From positions 330,001 to 394,000 of the forward strand of contig JAJOZX010001870.1 of assembly GCA_023014485.1 (NCBI GenBank): a stretch of 64,000 nucleotides of DNA, in the 5' to 3' direction. The position numbers were made by a program, and so were the translations under genes. Shown piece by piece: positions 46,011-59,116 of the stretch. Source of the DNA: Bathynomus jamesi. Lineage: Eukaryota; Arthropoda; Malacostraca; Isopoda; Cirolanidae. Positions within the stretch are counted from its first letter, which is position 1, and each line of letters begins with the position of its first letter. Below the pieces are notes generated by a model. The model was given only the letters and a program-made list of their open reading frames with translations. It made no database searches and was not told the origin of the DNA.

Positions 46011-48766
46011 TTACAGAAGATCCTGCAGCTGTGCCTCGTCCTTTGTGACCGTGTTCGCATAGTCTTGTATCAGTTGGACTCCTCTTTCAGCGACGTCATT
46101 GGTGACCTGGAGATTAGAGATCACATCCTTCAGACGACAAAAGTCCTCGTTCTCGTCCCACTTATCAATTGGCAGGGTGAGCCACGAAGACCCATACATC
46201 TTCAGACCTGCAAATAAGAACCAGGAGGACTCGTCGATCAGGTCGGGGAGTAGCGTCATCTCGTCGACTGAGACGTTCTCGTATGTGAAGTCTTTGGGTA
46301 CAGGGAGGTGGGACAGCTTCTCTGCCATCTGTTGCTTCACAGTGCCATCCACATGGTTGCTGCATAGAGCGAAGATGACGGTCTGAGGCCTCAGATACCA
46401 GAAGTGCCGCCTCATCACTGCCAGTGACGCTTCTGCCACCTCGCGGTCCACTGCCCTATACCTCAGAAAACGCTGGTATAGTACCAGGTCATTCAACGGC
46501 GCATCAGCTGCTACAGGGGCCGCCAACCAAGCTGGTACGTACAGAAGAGCGATGAACACCACGATCCTGTGCAGTTTGTCGACCAGCTCGGCGTCGAGCT
46601 CCAGCTGCCTACTGAACATCAGCAGTTTTGTGTAGTAGATGACCTGAAACAGAATAGGCACCATTGTAAGTAAGACAGGTTTATTGTTACCAATTACTTT
46701 GTTTGCGTTATAATGAAATGTTTATCTTTGAATAACATTTAAACTTATCTCTAGATTATTTTTGTTTGAAAATACTAACTTTAGCCATCCATCTTGCGTG
46801 GTGGTAGGCTCCTGGGTGCATGAGGTGAATGCCACGGCGTGGTTGTGTCCCGAGTACCAGGAGCGTGATCTCTGCCACTTCCCGGAAATCGTCTCTGACG
46901 AAACCAGAAGCTGTGCTCAGGAAGCTAACCGCCGCGTCCCGGAGTTCTATTAGCCACGTACTCTCCGCCAGATTCTCGACCTGCAGCTTGCAGTAGGTCG
47001 AGAGATCGAGCTCGTCCCATCTTCAAAAATAATAAACAAGAAAATTGTGTGAGAAAACTCTGAAGTTCCGGTTTGGCTTGCTGTTTTATAAACTAGTGGA
47101 ATATCATGTGTGTCCTAACTTTACCTTGCACAAAAAATGAACTAACCTTCTCTTCAACTGCTGAAACAAAGGATCAGTTGGTGCCGTAGTCCTTCCGAGC
47201 AGGGTGACGGCTACTGCCCCCACGATAAGCTCTAGGACGTGATGACGGCATCCCAGCTGGAGTAGCGGTCGCCCGAGCATGTTTTCCAGCCGGACAACTG
47301 CACCCTGCACCCTCCCCGTGTTGGTGCAAGTGGTGTCGAAGCAGAGTCCGATGACGCTCTCCTCACATCCCCAATCTTCGAGAGCATGTATGGTTGCCCG
47401 CGCCTGCGACAGTCCGGTGCCGTCAGCAACAGCTGGGACTGACAGCAACTTTCCTTCTGTGCAATGAGGAGCCCCGGAGATGAGAATTGCTTGGCGGTGC
47501 TCCGCCATTCCAAGGAAGTTCTGAAACACATGCCATATACTTCAATTTCATGGTTGTAAAGTAACCTATTTTTGTTCACATTCAGTTCTCTTTTTAATTG
47601 ACATTATGCTTCATGAATCTCATTACTAAATTGATAGCTATGAAAACTTAATCAACTGACCTTGACCATTTTGCCATCCCAGTGGACAACAGTGTGCCTC
47701 GGTGGCGCGAAGGAGACCTTCACAGCGGTCGCCACTTCACGGCGATGTGACACTCTTCCCCGGCGAGCTGTTTCTTTCGAGATGCTGAACTGATTGAGGT
47801 CTGCTGGTGGATCCGCCGAACGTGTGATAGCAGCCACAATGCTTACTACCTATGTAGAGAATGGAAAGTGGAAAGGAAACTGTCAAGAATACATGTGGGT
47901 TACTGGACACTTTAAAACTGACGCTATCGATGAATACTATACACAATACGCACCTGATTATTGGACATGCGGAAACGATCAGCCACTTCCATGACAGCAG
48001 GTGCATTAAGGATGCGGCGAGGAAGATTGACAGACACACTTGGCTCTTTCGGCAGGGGGAACGCTAGTTCTGTCTCCGACTCTCCTGACATGCCAGTATC
48101 ATCATTCTCCATGGCCTCATCTCCGGTTTCGTATGCACACTTTGAGGTTTGCGGCTCCTGGCGAGGACGTTTTCTTCCTTCCTGTAGCTTTCTTTTTACA
48201 GCGAAAACTTTATCGTTCCCGCTCATCGTTGCCACCCGAGGACCACGTTGATCGAGGTAGAAGTCAATGTCTTCTTTCTTGTCCTTGTCGGACAGCAGTC
48301 GATTCTTCTTTATATCTTCGACAGCGTCAGATGCTCCGATATCCCACAGCTTGTCCACACTGTCCGAAAACTTCTGCCGTTTTCCTCCGGCGTCAGTTTC
48401 TCGTTTTCTGCTCTTTTGGAGTAAGTGCCACTCTTTCCACAATGCCTCTAGCTTCCGTTCGCAATTGAGCTTTGTGATTGTTTTAATGCGGGCCATGTTC
48501 CAAAACTTTAAGACGTTCTTTACGGTTTCTTTGAATGCGTCTTTCCTGTTAGCAGTGTACTGGATAACACTGAAGAAGTATTGCAAAACCTGCCGTGTTG
48601 TTGGCAATTTGCTACCACTGATGGAGGACGACGGTTGGCCAACTAAAAAAATTTCCGAGGCCGATCTTAGAGAAGGTAGCGATGTTATTTTCGCCTTTCC
48701 TTTTGATGACTCTCTATTTGTAGCTTCAAGAGTTCTTCCAGTTATGGTTGCCATCGATTTGTCCAT
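46011..48766 (-). CDS. hAT-like transposase, lineage C, unit 1 (five exons, 749 aa)
   Basis: Exons on the minus strand: 48766-47954, 47849-47661, 47520-47147, 47020-46780 and 46643-46011. All introns are 104-140 bp with GT..AG ends, and the frame is open throughout. Exon 1 has SKLPTTRQVLQYF and a charged helical domain, then RGPRVATMSGNDKV. Exon 2 ends with VVHWDGKMVK (D329). Exon 3 has LCFDTTCTNTG (D396) and LGCRHHVLEL (C425, H428). Exon 4 has RDDFREVAEI and HPGAYHHARWMAK. Exon 5 has RRHFWYLRP and NDVAERGVQLIQ (E725). The start is the ATG at 48766, downstream of an acceptor (TTTTTTGCAG). A TAA replaces a Gln codon at 46011 and trims 21 residues that are still encoded downstream. The predicted role is to excise and insert the element. 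It resembles hAT only in motif order. Confidence 0.8.
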
Positions 48767-48894
48767 GACAAAGGATGAGGAACTCAGACAGAATTTCAAA
48801 ATGTTATGATCTGCAAAAAAAGAAATAGGTTAGGTACCTGGCACAGGCATAGTGCATTTTCTAATTACCTATATACATTATACATTCCGCCCGG

Positions 48895-49251
48895 GTATGG
48901 TGACTCATTTTTTTGAAAAGTATAGGTGATCGTGGTTTTTCCCATTATTTGGCACTATACTAGCACATTGGTATTACCTGTATACAGGCACAACCTTTAA
49001 GCCGTTAGTCGTATGACATTGGCAGGCACACCAAACGACTTCTCTCATTAAGAGGATTCAGAAAACATCCCTACTTAATGATTTATCTTGATTCAGTAAA
49101 AAGTTAAAAAGTACGCATTTAAAAAAAAAACTAGTAATTTCAAGGTCGATGCGAGACCCCTAAATATTGATCAATTTTTGTAAAAATGGTACCAATGTGC
49201 TAGTATAGTGCCAAATAATGGGAAAAACCACGATCACCTATACTTTTCAAA
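48895..49251. repeat. Junction between units 1 and 2: single terminal repeat
   Basis: This is one right-type terminal repeat without its outermost 30 bp. Its distal palindrome arm runs straight into the TCAGCACATAGCAGAC start of the next unit. Equivalent junctions lie at about 52300-52646 and 55700-56047. Confidence 0.88.
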
Positions 49252-49431
49252 AAAATCAGCACATAGCAGACAAATAAGGAAGAAAGAAACAGTAACTTAA
49301 ACAATCACTTTTGCATTGTATTGACCACTATCACACGTCACTGGCTGCAACGTTGTCCCTCTGTGCTATGTCATCGTGGCGAGTGATGACTTCTTGAAGT
49401 CGCCGAGCTCTTTCCGGTTCTTTTCCACAAC

Positions 49432-52169
49432 TTACAGAAGATCCTGCAGCTGTGCCTCGTCCTTTGTGACCGTGTTCGCATAGTCTTGTATCAGTTGGAC
49501 TCCTCTTTCAGCGACGTCATTGGTGACCTGGAGATTAGAGATCACATCCTTCAGACGACAAAAGTCCTCGTTCTCGTCCCACTTATCAATTGGCAGGGTG
49601 AGCCACGAAGACCCATACATCTTCAGACCTGCAAATAAGAACCAGGAGGACTCGTCGATCAGGTCGGGGAGTAGCGTCATCTCGTCGACTGAGACGTTCT
49701 CGTATGTGAAGTCTTTGGGTACAGGGAGGTGGGACAGCTTCTCTGCCATCTGTTGCTTCACAGTGCCATCCACATGGTTGCTGCATAGAGCGAAGATGAC
49801 GGTCTGAGGCCTCAGATACCAGAAGTGCCGCCTCATCACTGCCAGTGACGCTTCTGCCACCTCGCGGTCCACTGCCCTATACCTCAGAAAACGCTGGTAT
49901 AGTACCAGGTCATTCAACGGCGCATCAGCTGCTACAGGGGCCGCCAACCAAGCTGGTACGTACAGAAGAGCGATGAACACCACGATCCTGTGCAGTTTGT
50001 CGACCAGCTCGGCGTCGAGCTCCAGCTGCCTACTGAACATCAGCAGTTTTGTGTAGTAGATGACCTGAAACAGAATAGGCACCATTGTAAGTAAGACAGG
50101 TTTATTGTTACCAATTACTTTGTTTGCGTTATAATGAAATGTTTATCTTTGAATAACATTTAAACTTATCTCTAGATTATTTTGTTTGAAAATACTAACT
50201 TTAGCATCCATCTTGCGTGGTGGTAGGCTCCTGGGTGCATGAGGTGAATGCCACGGCGTGGTTGTGTCCCGAGTACCAGGAGCGTGATCTCTGCCACTTC
50301 CCGGAAATCGTCTCTGACGAAACCAGAAGCTGTGCTCAGGAAGCTAACCGCCGCGTCCTGGAGTTCTATTAGCACGTACTCTCCGCCAGATTCTCGACCT
50401 GCAGCTTGCAGTATCGAGAGATCGAGCTCGTCCATCTCAAAATAATAAACAAGAAAATTGTGTGAGAAAACTCTGAAGTTCCGGTTTGGCTTGCTGTTTT
50501 ATAAACTAGTGGAATATCATGTGTGTCCTAACTTTACCTTGCACAAAAATGAACTAACCTTCTCTTCAACTGCTGAAACAAAGGATCAGTTGGTGCCGTA
50601 GTCCTTCCGAGCAGGGTGACGGCTACTGCCCCCACGATAAGCTCTAGGACGTGATGACGGCATCCCAGCTGGAGTAGCGGTCGCCCGAGCATGTTTTCAC
50701 CGGACAACTGCACCCTGCACCCTCCCCGTGTTGGTGCAAGTGGTGTCGAAGCAGAGTCCGATGACGCTCTCCTCACATCCCAATCTTCGAGAGCATGTAT
50801 GGTTGCCCGCGCCTGCGACAGTCCGGTGCCGTCAGCAACAGCTGGGACTGACAGCAACTTTCCTTCTGTGCAATGAGGAGCCCGGAGATGAGAATTGCTT
50901 GGCGGTGCTCCGCCATTCCAAGGAAGTTCTGAAACACATGCCATATACTTCAATTTCATGGTTGTAAAGTAACCTATTTTGTTCACATTCAGTTCTCTTT
51001 TTAATTGACATTATGCTTCATGAATCTCATTACTAAATTGATAGCTATGAAAACTTAATCAACTGACCTTGACCATTTGCCATCCCAGTGGACAACAGTG
51101 TGCCTCGGTGGCGCGAAGGAGACCTTCACAGCGGTCGCCACTTCACGGCGATGTGACACTCTTCCCCGCGAGCTGTTTCTTTCGAGATGCTGAACTGATT
51201 GAGGTCTGCTGGTGGATCCGCCGAACGTGTGATAGCAGCCACAATGCTTACTACCTATGTAGAGAAATGGAAAGTGGAAAGGAAACTGTCAAGAATACAT
51301 GTGGGTTACTGGACACTTTAAAACTGACGCTATCGATGAATACTATACACAATACGCACCTGATTATTGGACATGCGGAAACGATCAGCCACTTCCATGA
51401 CAGCAGGTGCATTAAGGATGCGGCGAGGAAGATTGACAGACACACTTGGCTCTTTCGGCAGGGGGAACGCTAGTTCTGTCTCCGACTCTCCTGACATGCC
51501 AGTATCATCATTCTCCATGGCCTCATCTCCGGTTTCGTATGCACACTTTGAGGTTTGCGGCTCCTGGCGAGGACGTTTTCTTCCTTCCTGTAGCTTCTTT
51601 TTACAGCGAAAACTTTATCGTTCCCGCTCATCGTTGCCACCCGAGGACCACGTTGATCGAGGTAGAAGTCAATGTCTTCTTCTTGTCCTTGTCGGACAGC
51701 AGTCGATTCTTCTTTATATCTTCGACAGCGTCAGATGCTCCGATATCCACAGCTTGTCCACACTGTCCGAAAACTTCTGCCGTTTTCCTCCGGCGTCAGT
51801 TTCTCGTTTTCTGCTCTTTTGGAGTAAGTGCCACTCTTTCCACAATGCCTCTAGCTTCCGTTCGCAATTGAGCTTTGTGATTGTTTAATGCGGGCCATGT
51901 TCCAAAACTTTAAGACGTTCTTTAACGGTTTCTTTGAATGCGTCTTTCCTGTTAGCAGTGTACTGGATAACACTGAAGAAGTATTGCAAAACCTGCCGTG
52001 TTGTTGGCAATTTGCTACCACTGATGGAGGACGACGGTTGGCCAACTAAAAAAATTTCCGAGGCCGATCTTAGAGAAGGTAGCGATGTTATTTTCGCCTT
52101 TCCTTTTGATGACTCTCTATTTGTAGCTTCAAGAGTTCTTCCAGTTATGGTTGCCATCGATTTGTCCAT
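49432..52169 (-). pseudogene. Lineage C transposase, unit 2
   Basis: This unit has the same five-exon layout as unit 1, shifted by about 3.4 kb. The last exon (50064-49432) is identical in protein. Exon 4 and exons 3 to 1 have several single-base deletions, nearly all in homopolymers (for example TTTTT to TTTT, CCC to CC), which shift the frame. If these are read errors, the true unit may be intact. Confidence 0.8.
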
Positions 52170-52299
52170 GACAAAGGATGAGGAACTCAGACAGAATTTC
52201 AAAATGTTATGATCTGCAAAAAAGAAATAGGTTAGGTACTGGCACAGGCATAGTGCATTTTCTAATTACCTATATACATTATACATTCCGCCCGGGTAT

Positions 52300-52646
52300 G
52301 GTGACTCATTTTTAAAAGTATAGGTGATCGTGGTTTTTCCCATTATTTGGCACTATATATCTAGCATTGGTATTACCTGTATACAGGCACAACCTTTAAG
52401 CCGTTAGTCGTATGACATTGGCAGGCACACCAAACGACTTCTCTCATTAAGAGGATCAGAAAACATCCCTACTTATGATTTATTTGATTCAGTAAAAAGT
52501 TAAAAAGTACGCATTTAAAAAAAAAACTAGTAATTTCAAGGTCGATGCGAGACCCCTAAATATTGATCAATTTTTGTAAAAATGGTACCAATGTGCTAGT
52601 ATAGTGCCAAATAATGGGAAAACCACGATCACCTATACTTTTCAAA
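52300..52646. repeat. Junction between units 2 and 3
   Basis: Same structure as at 48895-49251, with a few small indels and a TATATC change in one arm. Confidence 0.85.
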
Positions 52647-52825
52647 AAATCAGCACATAGCAGACAAATAAGGAAGAAAGAAACAGTAACTTAAACAATC
52701 ACTTTTGCATTGTATTGACCACTATCACACGTCACTGGCTGCAACGTTGTCCCTCTGTGCTATGTCATCGTGGCGAGTGATGACTTTTTGAAGTCGCCGA
52801 GCTCTTTCCGGTTCTTTTCCACAAC

Positions 52826-55562
52826 TTACAGAAGATCCTGCGCTTGTGCCTCGTCCTTTGTGACCGTGTTCGCATAGTCTTGTATCAGTTGGACTCCTCT
52901 TTCAGCGACGTCATTGGTGACCTGGAGATTAGAGATCACATCCTTCAGACGACAAAAGTCCTCGTTCTCGTCCCACTTATCAATTGGCAGGGTGAGCCAC
53001 GAAGACCCATACATCTTCAGACCTGCAATAAGAACCGGAGGACTCGTCGATCAGGTCCGGGGAGTAGCGTCATCTCGTCGACTGAGACGTTCTCGTATGT
53101 GAAGTCTTTGGGGGTACAGGAGGTGGGACAGCTTCTCTGCCATCTGTTGCTTCACAGTGCCATCCACATGGTTGCTGCATAGAGCGAAGATGACGGTCTA
53201 GGCCTCAGATACCAGAAGTGCCGCCTCATCACTGCCAGTGAGCGCTTCTGCCACCTCGCGTCCACTGCCCTATACCTCAGAAAACGCTGGTATAGTACAG
53301 TCATTTCAACGGCGCATCAGCTGCTACAGGGGCCGCCAACCAAGCTGGTACGTACAGAAGAGCGATGAACACCACGATCCTGTGCAGTTGTGATCGACCA
53401 GCTCGGCGTCGAGCTCCAGCTGCCTACTGAACATCAGCAGTTTTGTGTAGTAGATGACCTGAAACAGAATAGGCACCATTGTAAGTAAGACAGGTTTATT
53501 GTTACCAATTACTTTTTGTTTGCGTATAATGAAATGTTTATCTTTGAATAACATTTAAACTTCTCTCTAGATTATTTTTGTTTGAAAATACTAACTTTAG
53601 CCATCCATCTTGCGTGGTGGTAGGCTCCTGGGCATGAGGTTGAATGCCACGGCGTGGTTGTGTCCCGAGTACCAGGAGCGTGATCTCTGCCACTTCCCGG
53701 AAATCGTCTCTGACGAAACCAGAGCTGTGCTCAGGAAGCTACCGCCGCGTCCCGGAGTTCTATAGCCACGTACTCTCCGCCAGATTCTCGACCTGCAGCT
53801 TGCAGTAGGTCGAGAGATCGAGCTCGTCCCATCTTCAAAATAATAAACAAGAAAATTGTGTGAGAAAAACTCTGAAGTTCCGGTTTGGCTTGCTGTTTTA
53901 TAAACTAGTGGAATATCATGTGTGTCCTAACTTTACCTTGCACAAAAAATGAACTACTTCTCTTCAACTGCTGAACACAAAGGATCAGTTGGTGCCGTAG
54001 TCCTTCCGAGCAGGGTGACGGCTACTGCCCCGATAAGCTCTAGGACGTGATGACGGCATCCCAGCTGGAGTAGCGGTCGCCGAGCATGTTTTCCAGCCGG
54101 ACAACTGCACCCTGCACCCTCCCCGTGGTGGCAAGTGGTGTCGAAGCAGAGTCCGATGACGCTCTCCTCACATCCCCAATCTTCGAGAGCATGTATGGTT
54201 GCCCGCGCCTGCGACAGTCCGGTGCCGTCAGCAACAGCTGGGACTGACAGCAACTTTCCTTCTGTGCAATGAGGAGCCCCGGAGATGAGATTGCTTGGCG
54301 GTGCTCCGCCATTCCAAGGAAGTTCTGAAAACACATGCCATATACTTCAATTTCATGGTTGTAAAGTAACCTATTTTTGTTCACATTCAGTTCTCTTTTT
54401 AATTGACATTATGCTTCATGAATCTCATTACTAAATTGATTAGCTATGAAAACTTAATCAACTGACCTTGACCATTTTGCATCCCAGTGGACAACAGTGT
54501 GCCTCGGTGGCGCGAAGGAGACCTTCACAGCGGTCGCCACTTCACGGCGATGTGACACTCTTCCCCGCGAGCTGTTTCTTTCGAGATGCTGAACTGATTG
54601 AGGTCTGCTGGTGGATCCGCCGAACGTGTGATAGCAGCCACAATGCTTACTAATATGTAGAGAATGGAAAGTGGAAGGAAACTGTCAAGAATACATGTGG
54701 GTTACTGGACACTTTAAACTGACGCTATCGATGAATACTATACACAATACGCACCTGATTATTGGACATGCGGAAACGATCAGCCACTTCCATGACCAGG
54801 TGCATTAAGGATGCGGCGAGGAAGATTGACAGACACACTTGGCTCTTTCGGCAGGGGGAACGCTAGTTCTGTCTCCGACTCTCCTGACATGCCAGTATCA
54901 TCATTCTCCATGGCCTCATCTCGGTTTCGTATGCACACTTTGAGGTTTGCGGCTCCTGGCGAGGACGTTTTCTTCCTTCCTGTAGCTTTCTTTTTACAGC
55001 GAAAACTTTATCGTTCCCGCTCATCGTTGCCACCCGAGGACCACGTTGATCGAGGTAGAAGTCAATGTCCTTCTTTCTTGTCCTTGTCGGACAGCAGTCG
55101 ATTCTTCTTTATATCTTCGACAGCGTCAGATGCTCCGATATCCCACAGCTTGTCCACACTGTCCGAAAACTTCTGCCGTTTTTCCCTCGTCAGTTTCTCG
55201 TTTTCTGCTCTTTTGGAGTAAGTGCCACTCTTTCCACAATGCCTCTAGCTTCCGTTCGCATTGAGCTTTGTGATTGTTTTAATGCGGGCCATGTTCCAAA
55301 ACTTTAAGACGTTCTTTACGGTTTCTTTGAATGCGTCCTTTCCTGTTAGCAGTGTACTGGATAACACTGAAGAAGTATTGCAAAACCTGCCGTGTTGTTG
55401 GCAATTTGCTACCACTGATGGAGGACGACGGTGGCCAACTAAAAAAATTTCCGAGGCCGATCTTAGAGAAGGTAGCGATGTTATTTTCGCCTTTCCTTTT
55501 GATGACTCTCTATTTGTAGCTTCAAGAGTTCTTCCAGTTATGGTTGCCATCGATTTGTCCAT
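52826..55562 (-). pseudogene. Lineage C transposase, unit 3
   Basis: This is the most damaged unit. Single-base insertions and deletions occur in every exon and also in the introns and terminal repeats. The same TAA ends the last exon. The even spread of indels over coding and non-coding sequence fits sequencing error better than decay. Confidence 0.8.
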
Positions 55563-55699
55563 GACAAAGGATGAGGAACTCAGACAGAATTTCAAAATGT
55601 TATGATCTGCAAAAAAAGAAATAGGTTGGTACCTGGCACAGGCATAGTGCATTTCTAATTACCTATATACATTATACATTCCGCCCGGGTATGGTGACT

Positions 55700-56047
55700 C
55701 ATTTTTTGAAAGTATAGGTGATCGTGGTTTTTCCCATTATTGGCACTATACTAGCACATTGGTATTACCTGTATACAGGCACAACCTTTAAGCCGTTAGT
55801 CGTATGACATGGCAGGCACACCAAAACGACTTCTCTCATTAAGAGGATTCAGAAAACATCCCTACTTAATGATTTATCTTGATTCAGTAAAAAGTTAAAA
55901 AGTACGCATTTAAAAAAAAAAACTAGTAATTTCAAGGTCGATGCCGAGACCCCTAAATATTGACAATTTTTGTAAAAATGGTACCAATGTGCTAGTATAG
56001 TGCCAAATAATGGGAAAACCACGATCACCTATACTTTTCAAAAAAAA
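55700..56047. repeat. Junction between units 3 and 4
   Basis: Same structure as at 48895-49251. Confidence 0.85.
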
Positions 56048-56224
56048 CATCAGCACATAGCAGACAAATAGGAAGAAAGAAACAGTAACTTAAACAATCA
56101 CTTTTGCATTGTATTGACCACTATCACACGTCACTGGCTGCAACGTTGTCCCTCTGTGCTATGTCATCGTGGCGAGTGATGACTTCTTGAAGTCGCCGAG
56201 CTCTTTCCGGTTCTTTTCCACAAC

Positions 56225-58973
56225 TTACAGAAGATCCTGCAGTTGTGCCTCGTCCTTTGTGACCGTGTTCGCATAGTCTTGTATCAGTTGGACTCCTCTT
56301 TCAGCGACGTCATTGGTGACCTGGAGATTAGAGATCACATCCTTCAGACGACAAAAGTCCTCGTTCTCGTCCCACTTATCAATTGGCAGGGTGAGCCACG
56401 AAGACCCATACATCTTCAGACCTGCAAATAAGAACCAGGAGGACTCGTCGATCAGGTCGGGGAGTAGCGTCATCTCGTCGACTGAGACGTTCTCGTATGT
56501 GAAGTCTTTGGGTACAGGGAGGTGGGACAGCTTCTCTGCCATCTGTTGCTTCACAGTGCCATCCACATGGTTGCTGCATAGAGCGAAGATGACGGTCTGA
56601 GGCCTCAGATACCAGAAGTGCCGCCTCATCACTGCCAGTGACGCTTCTGCCACCTCGCGGTCCACTGCCCTATACCTCAGAAAACGCTGGTATAGTACCA
56701 GTCATTCAACGGCGCATCAGCTGCTACAGGGGCCGCCAACCAAGCTGGTACGTACAGAAGAGCGATGAACACCACGATCCTGTGCAGTTTGTCGACCAGC
56801 TCGGCGTCGAGCTCCAGCTGCCTACTGACATCAGCAGTTTTGTGTAGTAGATGACCTGAAACAGAATAGGCACCATTGTAAGTAAGACAGGTTTATTGTT
56901 ACCAATTACTTTGTTTGCGTTATAATGAAATGTTTATCTTTGAATAACATTTAAACTTATCTCTAGATTATTTTTGTTTGAAAATACTAACTTTAGCCAT
57001 CCATCTTGCGTGGTGGTAGGCTCCTGGTGCATGAGGTGAATGCCACGGCGTGGTTGTGTCCCGAGTACCAGGAGCGTGATCTCTGCCACTTCCCGGAAAT
57101 CGTCTCTGACGAAACCAGAAGCTGTGCTCAGGAAGCTAACCGCCGCGTCCTGGAGTTCTATTAGCCACGTACTCTCCGCCAGATTCTCGACCTGCAGCTT
57201 GCAGTAGGTCGAGAGATCGAGCTCGTCCCATCTTCAAAAATAATAAACAAGAAATTGTGTGAGAAAACTCTGAAGTTCCGGTTTGGCTTGCTGTTTTATA
57301 AACTAGTGGAATATCATGTGTGTCCTAACTTTACCTTGCACAAAAAATGAACTAACCTTCTCTTCAACTGCTGAAACAAAGGATCAGTTGGTGCCGTAGT
57401 CCTTCCGAGCAGGGTGACGGCTACTGCCCCCACGATAAGCTCTAGGACGTGATGACGGCATCCCAGCTGGAGTAGCGGTCGCCCGAGCATGTTTTCCAGC
57501 CGGACAACTGCACCCTGCACCCTCCCGTGTTGGTGCAAGTGGTGTCGAAGCAGAGTCCGATGACGCTCTCCTCACATCCCCAATCTTCGAGAGCATGTAT
57601 GGTTGCCCGCGCCTGCGACAGTCCGGTGCCGTCAGCAACAGCTGGGACTGACAGCAACTTTCCTTCTGTGCAATGAGGAGCCCCGGAGATGAGAATTGCT
57701 TGGCGGTGCTCCGCCATTCCAAGGAAGTTCTGAAACACATGCCATATACTTCAATTTCATGGTTGTAAAGTAACCTATTTTTGTTCACATTCAGTTCTCT
57801 TTTTAATTGACATTATGCTTCATGAATCTCATTACTAAATTGATAGCTATGAAAACTTAATCAACTGACCTTGACCATTTTGCCATCCCAGTGGACAACA
57901 GTGTGCCTCGGTGGCGCGAAGGAGACCTTCACAGCGGTCGCCACTTCACGGCGATGTGACACTCTTCCCCGGCGAGCTGTTTCTTTCGAGATGCTGAACT
58001 GATTGAGGTCTGCTGGTGGATCCGCCGAACGTGTGATAGCAGCCACAATGCTTACTACCTATGTAGAGAATGGAAAGTGGAAAGGAAACTGTCAAGAATA
58101 CATGTGGGTTACTGGACACTTTAAAACTGACGCTATCGATGAATACTATACACAATACGCACCTGATTATTGGACATGCGGAAACGATCAGCCACTTCCA
58201 TGACAGCAGGTGCATTAAGGATGCGGCGAGGAAGATTGACAGACACACTTGGCTCTTTCGGCAGGGGGAACGCTAGTTCTGTCTCCGACTCTCCTGACAT
58301 GCCAGTATCATCATTCTCCATGGCCTCATCTCCGGTTTCGTATGCACACTTTGAGGTTTGCGGCTCCTGGCGAGGACGTTTTCTTCCTTCCTGTAGCTTT
58401 CTTTTTACAGCGAAAACTTTATCGTTCCCGCTCATCGTTGCCACCCGAGGACCACGTTGATCGAGGTAGAAGTCAATGTCTTCTTTCTTGTCCTTGTCGG
58501 ACAGCAGTCGATTCTTCTTTATATCTTCGACAGCGTCAGATGCTCCGATATCCCACAGCTTGTCCACACTGTCCGAAAACTTCTGCCGTTTTCCTCCGGC
58601 GTCAGTTTCTCGTTTTCTGCTCTTTTGGAGTAAGTGCCACTCTTTCCACAATGCCTCTAGCTTCCGTTCGCAATTGAGCTTTGTGATTGTTTTAATGCGG
58701 GCCATGTTCCAAAACTTTAAGACGTTCTTTACGGTTTCTTTGAATGCGTCTTTCCTGTTAGCAGTGTACTGGATAACACTGAAGAAGTATTGCAAAACCT
58801 GCCGTGTTGTTGGCAATTTGCTACCACTGATGGAGGACGACGGTTGGCCAACTAAAAAATTTCCGAGGCCGATCTTAGAGAAGGTAGCGATGTTATTTCG
58901 CCTTTCCTTTTGATGACTCTCTATTTGTAGCTTCAAGAGTTCTTCCAGTTATGGTTGCCATCGATTTGTCCAT
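56225..58973 (-). pseudogene. Lineage C transposase, unit 4
   Basis: This unit is very close to unit 1. Two single-base deletions in exon 1 (about 58857 and 58896), one at a splice-proximal site in exon 3 (about 57524) and two in exon 5 (about 56699 and 56828) shift the frame. All motifs from HWDGK to NDVAERG are present. Confidence 0.82.
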
Positions 58974-59116
58974 GACAAAGGATGAGGAACTCAGACAGAA
59001 TTTCAAAATGTTATGATCTGCAAAAAAAGAAATAGGTTAGGTACCTGGCACAGGCATAGTGCATTTTCTAATTACCTATATACATTATACATTCCGCCCG
59101 GGTATGGTGACTCATT

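Noticed and set aside
46011..46020. Splice donor GTAAGT at the end of exon 5 of the lineage C gene
   Set aside because: The codons after it stay in frame and align with the C-terminus of lineages A and B, so a stop mutation is the simpler reading.
46099..58913. Plus-strand frames across the lineage C array (for example 48040-48468 or 48267-48809)
   Set aside because: They are antisense shadows of the transposase exons. They show no motif and repeat in each unit only because the unit repeats.
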